Assembly (NCBI GenBank): GCA_022376925.1 | Contig: JAIOJX010000027.1 | Location: 18,679,471 to 18,743,470, forward strand | DNA from: Tragulus kanchil | Lineage: Eukaryota > Chordata > Mammalia > Artiodactyla > Tragulidae | DNA: 64,000 nucleotides | Reading direction: 5' to 3' | Part shown: piece by piece, positions 56,311 to 64,000 of the stretch | Numbering within the stretch: the stretch's first letter is position 1 | Layout: each line of letters starts with the position of its first letter | Program-made: the position numbers and the translations under genes | The notes under the pieces: generated by a model | What the model saw: only the letters and a program-made list of their open reading frames with translations | Told to the model about the DNA's origin: nothing | The model's database searches: none

Positions 56311-57790
56311 CCTACCCTTTGCATCATTATCACTTACTGCACGATGTCTCAGTAGCTGGGTTAATCATTTGCCTTTTCCACTAAAATGTGAAACAGTTCT
56401 CACCTACAGCTTCCCCATGTGCACCTTAAACATTTCCTGGAGGAGGATCTGGCATCAAGCAGATGGTCTTTATATATTTACCAACTCAACCAGACTACCG
56501 TAATCCCAGATAAGACGTACAGATGTGCTACAATCACAGGCTACTCTGAGGGTCAAGTCCGCAGCTGGAGAAAGCATGTCGATTCGCTAACGAGGTCTTA
56601 TTTATTATTATGCTGCCAAGGTTAATTTTATATGTTTGCTTACATCCAAGTTATTGTGCTTCAGATACAATGGTGACCTGCCATTTGAATTTCACATATT
56701 TTGCTGTTCACAGCAGGGAATAGTACTAAGTCAGCATTTTTATGTCCTAGACTACCTTGGAGGCATAAGGTCTTACTTAAAATAATAAATGATCATCCTT
56801 CAAGAGTCAATTAGAATCAGAATCATAACAAGTTCTTTCTGGAAAGGACAGTCTTAAGAGACGTGTATTTCAACGGCAGTTGAACTGACTCATGAATTTG
56901 ATAATTGTTCCTCCCGCTGTGAATGTCCGCTTCCATTCTGCTCCCAGCCTGACATCTAGAGTCCTCTGCAACCACAGAATCTGTGGACGTCGCCAAAACT
57001 GTTCTATAAAAACGCATCTTTGTTTAGTGACTATTTCAGTCGTTCAGAAACAGCCTGGAAACGATAAAATTTAGCCAAATGAAAATTTCAAGGAGGGAAG
57101 TCATGTTAGTGTTTCTCTTCAAACATATTGTTTTTAGCCTAGAGCAAAAGTCAGCTTTCAGACGTCCCCGCAGGGGTGTCTGCGTGAAGTGTGCCATACG
57201 CTGAAGACGTGTCGGCCAAGTGTGAAAGGGCCACACTGGGGTTTCTTCACAGGCATTTATGCAGTGCCTTCTTCAGACCAGTTACTGTCTCTGGGGATAT
57301 TAGTGCTGAGTCCTGGGAAATGGATGAGAAAAAAGTAGAAAAAATGGAGTAGAAAAAAGGTTTCTACTATATAGTGATGAGATTTTATGCAAGTATGTGC
57401 ATATAGAGAGATATGTATGTACGCCTTCACAGATCACCGAGAAATGCTCCAGAGAGGATGAAGGGGCTGGGCCAAAGCGGAAATGACGCTCAGTTGTGGA
57501 TGTGTCTGGTGGTGAAAGCAAAGTTCGATAGATACGTGTGTGTGTGTGTGTGTACACGCAAAATGCCTGCAGTCGAGGCCTGATCTAAAACTTTCAATGT
57601 AGCGTGAAAACAAAGGCATCCATTTGAGAAATATTTGAGTTGGCTTAAAGCAACGTCTGGGTCACTCGCAAAGTTCTAGCTCAGGTCCCCGCATCAGGCA
57701 CGTTGTGCAGCGGAGTCATCTCAGGTCTGGTGTCGAGCTTCCCCCATCCAGTCCGCCTTCACCTGGCTGCTAAGAGTGTTCTAGAGTCTA
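56311..57790. other. Unique sequence with a TG microsatellite
   Basis: (TG)n at about 57535-57553. No repeat family or exon supported. Confidence 0.4.
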
Positions 57791-57794
57791 TGGC

Positions 57795-58003
57795 GGGCTC
57801 CCCAGGTGGCTCGGTGGTTAAGAATCTGCCTGCCATGCAGGAAGCAAGGGTTCAATCCCTGAATCGGGAAGATGCCCTGAAGGAGGAAACGTCAACCCAC
57901 TCCAGGATTCTTGCCTGGAGAATCCCATGGACAAAGAAGCCTTGCAGGCTACAGTCCACAGGGTCACAAGGAGTCAGACATGACTTCTCAACTAAACAAC
58001 AAA
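57795..58003 (+). mobile_element. Bov-tA SINE
   Basis: 'ggctccccaggtggctcggt', 'gagaatcccatggacaaaga', 'gagtcagacatgacttctca'. Confidence 0.9.
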
Positions 58004-58153
58004 CAACAATAAATCTATGGCATTTTTGTGAATGAAATCCATTAAAATAATTTCTTTCACACCAAACTCAATGCTATCATTATTCACGATCTTGCAGTTT
58101 CCTAATCAAGTTGTCTGGTTCCTCCATTACCCCCGAGGCATGCTGTCTCTCTC

Positions 58154-58178
58154 ACACCCACCCACCCACCCACACACC
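58154..58178 (+). repeat. (CCCA)n microsatellite
   Basis: Four to five CCCA/CCAC units. Confidence 0.8.
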
Positions 58179-58320
58179 CTGGGTGAGTATCCTTTATAAC
58201 CTTCTGCTCAAAGGGTGCAGATTCATTCAGAAACGCATCACAGATGAAGTAGAGAAATTCAGTTTAAGGCTTAGCTCTCAGGAAAGTCACCCCAATTTGG
58301 GAAGTTAAAAAGAATGCTGG

Positions 58321-58595
58321 GGGCTTCCCTGGTGGTCCAGTGGGTAAGGACACCACCTTGCAGTACAAGGGGTGTTGGTTCGATCCCTGACCTGGGAAGA
58401 TCCCACGTGCCGCGGAGCGGCTGGACTGATTGTGTCCAACTACCGAGCCAGAGCTCTGGAGCGCATGTGCCCAGAGCCGGTGCTCTGCAGCGACAGTGGC
58501 CACACCGATGGGAGGCCCAGTTGGGCCAAAGAACAATGATGGATGAAAACAGACAGATGAAAGACCAATAGAGGTGGCCAAAAAAAAAAAAAAAA
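58321..58595 (+). mobile_element. tRNA-derived SINE, 'gccaaagaacaaagatgg' subfamily
   Basis: 'gggcttccctggtggtccag' to 'ccaatagaggtggcc' plus 18 A. Imperfect TSD 'aaagaatgctgg' / 'aaagaatgttgg' near 58309 and 58595. Its tail is plain A, without the C-rich extension. Confidence 0.88.
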
Positions 58596-58609
58596 AAGAA
58601 TGTTGGTGC

Positions 58610-60585
58610 TGAGATGGAAGAGGGGAAAAGTCATAAGAGAGCTGCCTTATCCTGGATTCTTCATTCCACTTTGAAAGCAGATCCACTGGCCTGGAGCTCT
58701 AGGCTGCACAGGAAATAATGGGCAATTATTCAGGTCACGTGATCGCTATGGACCGTGAAACCAGATAACGCCCCCGGCTCTCCTCCTCCGCACCCCTCCA
58801 CATCCAAGTGCACCGTGTTTTGTCTACATGGACTTTTCCAAATATAGCTCAGGTCTGTTGTTTCAGGAGTTGAGCAGCTAATACAGTTTGAGGTTTGTCT
58901 TTTGGTCCAGTTTTGCAGAACCTAGTGTCTTGGTAAGTTGCAACATGTTCTAAGTGTCTTATGGAAGCTGCCGGACACCAGAGGGAGTGAAGGCTCTCCC
59001 TTCAGCAGTGATGAGCCACGTGTTTGGTTTTTAAAAGGTTCCATGGAAAACTGAAATGGGGAAATACATATTTATTTTTTTAATTTTTAAAGTACATCAT
59101 GAATATATACAGTTATTCATTTGGTTAACATTTCTATGGCATTTCACTCTTCTTTCTTTCTGTACTTCTCTATGAAAGTGAAGAATGCACTTGATGTAAA
59201 AACGATTTCTCCTTGTTTTGCAGGAAATTTTCAACGTGCTAAAGTCCTGTCTTTCTTATTGCGAGTGAGTTTGTTTTCAGATTTAGGCAGAAAGAAGAAA
59301 TTCCTCCCTTCTTTCTTAAATTTAAGCAGACTGTTCCTAAGTGCATTTTCAAAAAGGCTACAGAGGTAAAACTAGGCCATGGCAAGGATTTGGCTCCAGG
59401 AAAAATAGTCTGATTTACACTTGAATGCAGTTATTTCAACTTTGCAAGTAATGTAATCTTAGGGAGACCTTGGTTCCAAAAATATGACAATGTATTAAGT
59501 AGAAAAATCAAACTTCACAGGATCATTTTATTTCCATTAAATTCCACTCTGAATGTTGCAGAAGGCAATTTTTGGTTTTTATTATTGTTAATTCCAAATA
59601 TAATAAATATTCGTCTCAATCTGAGTTGATTTATTATCATTTAAAATAGTAGACTATTTGAACCTTTCACTGTATAGAGGTACCATAGGATTTGGTCCAA
59701 ACTACTGTTACTTTTTTTAAAAATTTCTTTCTTGCTAAAAGTAGCATGGAGTCAATTCTTAGAAAGCACACATTATAGACGTGACATTTTTGAGGAAACA
59801 ATAATACTTGGACTTGCAGCTACTGAAGAAGGTATCATTGACATTTTAGTTTTGTGGAAAACGATAATAATACTACCCAGGCAGAGAAGAGTGTGGTTCT
59901 GGGTTGTGCATGTGCACCATTTTGTTACTATTATTGAACATCTTTTTCTAGCTTGTAAGTGCCCCATGATTAGGCCTTTTCAGACTTAATGTAGCATTTT
60001 TCAACCAAGTACTGAAATGTGCTTTCAAAACGAAACTTAAAAATACCTTTGAGTCTAGTCTATACAGTCTAATATCCTGTTATTCCTAAAATAATCTGTC
60101 CATTTCTTACAAGAAGGCAGGGTGATTGTCTCTAATAGACTCAGAAAAGGATGATAAATAATCTGAACTCTGTTATCGCCAGGAGGGAGGCAGAATGTAA
60201 TGTTAGGATTACAGGTGGGGGAGCCAGAGGGTCTGGATTCCAGTCTTCAGTCTCCTGCTGACGGTCTCTTTCACGTTGGCCAACAGAATGCACAGGTTCA
60301 TGTCTCATCATCTGTACCAAATTATCTCGACCTCTCATTTTTATCAGCTGTTCACCACAGGGTGAGATCGTAGAGATGTGAGGATTATCGAAATTCATGA
60401 CAGTAAATTCTTGGAATTGCGTCTGCCCTATAATGTTATAAAAGTTTTCCATTATTATTTCTAGATACTGGCTGATTCACATCACTCTTGGTATTTTTTT
60501 TTTGAGGGAGGGAGAGGAAAAGGGGCCAATAGGAGGCAGGAAGCTGAGAGAGTGGTATTTATTAGCTAAGTAGTATTTAAAAGAA
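58610..60585. other. Unique sequence, nothing recognised
   Basis: AT-rich from about 59060. No repeat family, RNA gene or exon supported over nearly 2 kb. Confidence 0.4.
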
Positions 60586-60592
60586 AAAAGGT

Positions 60593-60872
60593 GGGGACTT
60601 CCCACATGGTTCAGTGGTTAAGAATTCATCTGCCAATGCAGGGGAAATGGGTTCAATCTCTGGTCCGGGGAGAGCCCACATGCCACAATGCAGCTGAGCC
60701 CGTGTGCCACAACTACTGAAGCCCACGGTCCAGAGCCCCTGCACCGCACTAAGAGAAGCCGTGGCACGGAGAAGCCTGTGCATGACAACTAGAGAGTCCT
60801 CTTCGCCCAGCACAACTCGAGAAAGCCCACACGCTGCAACAAAGACCCAGCACAGGCAAAAGTAAATAACGA
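60593..60872 (+). mobile_element. Long CHR-like tRNA SINE
   Basis: 'gggacttcccacatggttca', 'gtgccacaactactgaagcc', 'ctaagagaagccgtggcac' and 'gaaagcccacacgctgcaac' define the long older form. Confidence 0.85.
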
Positions 60873-60879
60873 AATAAGA

Positions 60880-61450
60880 TGAAAAGGTCAAGGTCAGCCT
60901 GATTTTAACTAGATTATCTTAACTGGGTTGATGTGCGGAACTGGGGATGAGAAATAAACATTCCATCAAGGTAACTGAGTGCTACCAACCAACAAGGTAG
61001 TGGGCCCTTCTCAACTACATATGCTGAGTGGGAAGGTGAATGAGCAAAGCCTCCCGGAAGTTAAACAAAGGTCTCAACCCAAAGACACATCTTAGGGTTT
61101 AAACACGCCATTGGTGATCCCCGGTATCAGATCAGCACTCACCATGCATCACATGCTAAATATCTTGTCAACACCTTTCTAAATTTCTTAGAGTTTACAT
61201 TCAGGAAACATCTTTGCATTCACATTCAGTAGCCTTTCAGCACTCGCAGACAAGGAGAAAGGAACAAAGAATGTGAGCTTAAATGGAATGGACTCTTTGC
61301 AGAATGTGCTTTGTAAGAACTTTAGTGTTTCAGATGTAGTAACTTCTGTTCACATAAGAGTCTGTTAGAGCAGTGATTTAAAATATCGGTGCTCCTTACC
61401 ATGGTGGTGTGTGTAGGGGTTTCTTTGCCAGTCCTAAAGTCTTAAGGGTT
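60880..61450. other. Unique sequence, nothing recognised
   Basis: No repeat or exon supported. Confidence 0.4.
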
Positions 61451-61454
61451 AGTG

Positions 61455-61677
61455 CATGCATGCTAAATCCCTTCAGTCATGTCCAGCTCTTTGGGATCCG
61501 ATGGACTGTAACCCATCGGGCTCCTCTGTCCATGGGATTCCCCAGGCAAGAATACTGGAGGGGGTTGCCATGCCCTCCTCCAGGGGATCTTCCCAACCCA
61601 GGGATCAAACCCATGTCTCTTACATCTCCTGCTTTGGCGGGCAGGTCCTTTACCACTAGCGCCACCTAGGAAGCCCT
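61455..61677 (-). mobile_element. Bov-tA SINE
   Basis: 'cttcagtcatgtccagctct' to 'gcgccacctaggaagccctt'. Its last ~20 bases are the start of duplication K. Confidence 0.9.
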
Positions 61678-62723
61678 TTAGGGTCCGTAAGCCTGCTATT
61701 TGATTATCTTCAATCTGCTGTATGAATCCCCCACAAGACTCTTTCTCCTGCTCAGACATGATTGATGTTAGCATACATCAGCACCAGGGCTCCGCCTTCT
61801 CTGCTGAGCTTCCCTTAAGAGGATCACCTACCATGGGGAACAATAAAAGACAGCTGGGACTTTTAGAAAAATGGGGAAATCTGGGGAGAAAATCCATCCA
61901 TTTCATTACTAAACCTCAAATAAACAGATGACCCTGCTAGCAGTGCCCTTGGAGCCCTAATGTGATACAAATTGATCGACAAATGTTCTCCCTGTAGAGA
62001 ACTGTGAATGATTCAGCTTGAAAGAGCCAAAGACGGAGTTAAATCTCTTAAAATATCACACCCTTGGTGCTTCAACCATTTTCCTTTGTTGCTCTTTAAT
62101 TTGAGACATTTGTCAAGGAAAGAAAATATATGTCTTTTTGGGGAAATTCCCCTTTTGGAGTTACAGAGGACGCAAATCCGACCCGAGATGCGGTGAGCTT
62201 TCCAAGAATGTCAAAACTCACAGGGTTGCTTTTCTCATTTATTGCCCAGTTTTTGAGCTGGAGCTGGAATCTGGACCCTGACTCCATTGGACTATGGATA
62301 TGTACTGAATACGAGGAAAACTGGGCCCGTATGCTTCAGACACCTTAGGGTGGCTGCTGAAACCAAAAAACTAAATTTTAATTCCCCCAAATTATTTAAA
62401 AAGGGTGGAGAGAAAACAAATCCAGCCAAAAAGACCTTGGATTTGTCATCAGGAAGAAGGAAGTTGATGAATCCTGTGGTTTGTTTTGCTTGCTTATCCA
62501 GAAGAATGAGATTTTTTGCTGGGATTTCTTATCCACCTTTAAATTGTTTGAAGAAAACCCATTTCTATTCCAGAAGCTCAATATCCTCCTCTGTTACATG
62601 AAAAGATCAGCTGATCTGATGAAAAGATCAGCGTATATAACTTCTAAGGACATTTTGGTCTGTGACTTTTATTATTTTAGTTTGGAGACACTTCAGCCCT
62701 GAAAATTAGCAAACAGAAACTGC
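61656..62723 (+). repeat. Direct duplication K, copy 1
   Basis: Recurs at 62745-63808; the offset falls from 1089 to 1085 at a cluster of homopolymers near 62134 ('ctttttggggaaattcccc' here, 'cttttgggaattccc' in copy 2). Confidence 0.94.
62598..62632. repeat. 21-bp-offset repeat with a 12-bp palindrome
   Basis: 'atgaaaagatcagc' occurs at 62598 and 62619, and the palindrome 'gatcagctgatc' joins them. Also at 63683-63717. Confidence 0.75.
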
Positions 62724-62744
62724 AAAAAATTATGACTTTCATTG
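62724..62744. other. 21-base linker of duplication K
   Basis: 'aaaaaattatgactttcatt' resembles 'gaaaaatgtaactttcttaa' that lies 20 bases beyond copy 2, near 63828. Confidence 0.5.
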
Positions 62745-63808
62745 CTAGCGCCACCTAGGAAGCCCTTTAGGGTCCGTAAGCCTGCTATTTGATTATCTTC
62801 AATCTGCTGTATGAATCCCCCACAAGACTCTTTCTCCTGCTCAGACATGATTGATGTTAGCATACATCAGCACCAGGGCTCCGCCTTCTCTGCTGAGCTT
62901 CCCTTAAGAGGATCACCTACCATGGGGAACAATAAAAGACAGCTGGGACTTTTAGAAAAATGGGGAAATCTGGGGAGAAAATCCATCCATTTCATTACTA
63001 AACCTCAAATAAACAGATGACCCTGCTAGCAGTGCCCTTGGAGCCCTAATGTGATACAAATTGATCGACAAATGTTCTCCCTGTAGAGAACTGTGAATGA
63101 TTCAGCTTGAAAGAGCCAAAGACGGAGTTAAATCTCTTAAAATATCACACCCTTGGTGCTTCAACCATTTTCCTTTGTTGCTCTTTAATTTGAGACATTT
63201 GTCAAGGAAAGAAAATATATGTCTTTTGGGAATTCCCTTGTGGAGTTACAGAGGACGCAAATCCGACCCGAGATGCGGTGAGCTTTCCAAGAATGTCAAA
63301 ACTCACAGGGTTGCTTTTCTCATTTATTGCCCAGTTTTTGAGCTGGAGCTGGAATCTGGACCCTGACTCCATTGGACTATGGATATGTACTGAATACGAG
63401 GAAAACTGGGCCCGTATGCTTCAGACACCTTAGGGTGGCTGCTGAAACCAAAAAACTAAATTTTAATTCCCCCAAATTATTTAAAAAGGGTGGAGAGAAA
63501 ACAAATCCAGCCAAAAAGACCTTGGATTTGTCATCAGGAAGAAGGAAGTTGATGAATCCTGTGGTTTGTTTTGCTTGCTTATCCAGAAGAATGAGATTTT
63601 TTGCTGGGATTTCTTATCCACCTTTAAATTGTTTGAAGAAAACCCATTTCTATTCCAGAAGCTCAATATCCTCCTCTGTTACATGAAAAGATCAGCTGAT
63701 CTGATGAAAAGATCAGCGTATATAACTTCTAAGGACATTTTGGTCTGTGACTTTTATTATTTTAGTTTGGAGACACTTCAGCCCTGAAAATTAGCAAACA
63801 GAAACTGC
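62745..63808 (+). repeat. Direct duplication K, copy 2
   Basis: Second copy of 61656-62723. Sequence after 63808 to the window end is unique and AT-rich. Confidence 0.94.
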
Positions 63809-64000
63809 TAAATATGAAAAACTTGTGAAAAATGTAACTTTCTTAATTTGTAAGAAAACAAAAATACCAGGCAATAGAAGATGCCAAAAGCTCATTATGT
63901 TTTTAGTAATACATTTTAATTAAACTTCTTCATTCCAGTAATCCTTACCTAAATTAATCTGGACCTGGGTTACAGAATCTTCCATTGCAAATGGATCCTT

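Noticed and set aside
18763..63787. Pairs of identical open frames (for example 19181/20318, 40293/41384, 61722/62811) as paralogous gene families
   Set aside because: They are carried passively by the ~1.1 kb duplications and have no coding signature.
2077..63808. The serial ~1.1 kb blocks as one dispersed transposon or satellite family
   Set aside because: The blocks are unrelated in sequence to one another. Each is duplicated only locally, with no shared termini, TSDs or common internal sequence.
1..64000. Short open frames of 60-200 codons on both strands as protein-coding genes
   Set aside because: Most translate SINE or LINE sequence, seen as recurring peptides such as SLVAQTVKNLPAMQ, GSSVHGI and EYWSGLPFPSPGDLP. 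Others overlap in several frames with no domain, and none shows credible splice structure.

Overview
This window looks like nuclear DNA of a ruminant (Bovidae or a close relative). Bov-tA SINEs (tRNA-Glu head plus Bov-A body) and 3' ends of the BovB LINE occur throughout on both strands, and both are characteristic of ruminants. Mixed among them are older mammalian repeats: L1 and L2 relics, an MLT1-type LTR and older tRNA-derived SINEs. The species cannot be fixed from the sequence alone. I see no convincing protein-coding exon, so no CDS is annotated. The short open frames are translations of SINE/LINE sequence or chance frames, and none has a recognisable domain. The window reads as intergenic or deep intronic DNA.

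Layout. 1-5 kb: BovB ends, a SINE-in-SINE nest, then the first ~1 kb tandem duplication. 5-18.7 kb: mostly old unique sequence with scattered SINEs, a CpG-rich stretch near 11.3 kb and a possible conserved AT-rich element near 16.9 kb. 18.7-25.2 kb: three back-to-back, mutually overlapping ~1.1 kb duplications. 26.5-29.8 kb: an L2 relic and a CpG-rich block, both present twice. 30.7-32.3 kb: an L1 3' end carrying two SINEs. 32.4-34.7 kb: another duplication. 35-39.5 kb: a BovB end with a nested SINE, and a CCA-tailed tRNA-Asp pseudogene. 39.8-42 kb: another duplication. 45-47.4 kb: a 751 bp duplication bounded by SINEs, and an MLT1 LTR hosting two SINEs. 48.8-51.2, 54.2-56.3 and 61.7-63.8 kb: three more duplications.

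The dominant signal is the series of direct duplications, eleven in all. Ten are about 1.08-1.17 kb and near-identical. Their copies differ mainly in homopolymer length. At several junctions a short 'linker' is visibly a corrupted version of the sequence that continues after the other copy. That pattern fits uncollapsed overlaps between assembled pieces with error-rich ends better than biology. If so, about 11 kb of this window is spurious and the real locus is near 53 kb. The eleventh (751 bp) differs: its junction is a seamless hybrid between two like-oriented SINEs, as expected from non-allelic homologous recombination.

Other points: a tRNA-derived SINE subfamily with clear target-site duplications, a G-quadruplex motif, two CpG-island-like blocks and several hairpins and palindromes. 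All identifications come from reading the sequence and recalling repeat consensus patterns; no database search was run, and repeat boundaries are approximate to roughly 10-30 bases.
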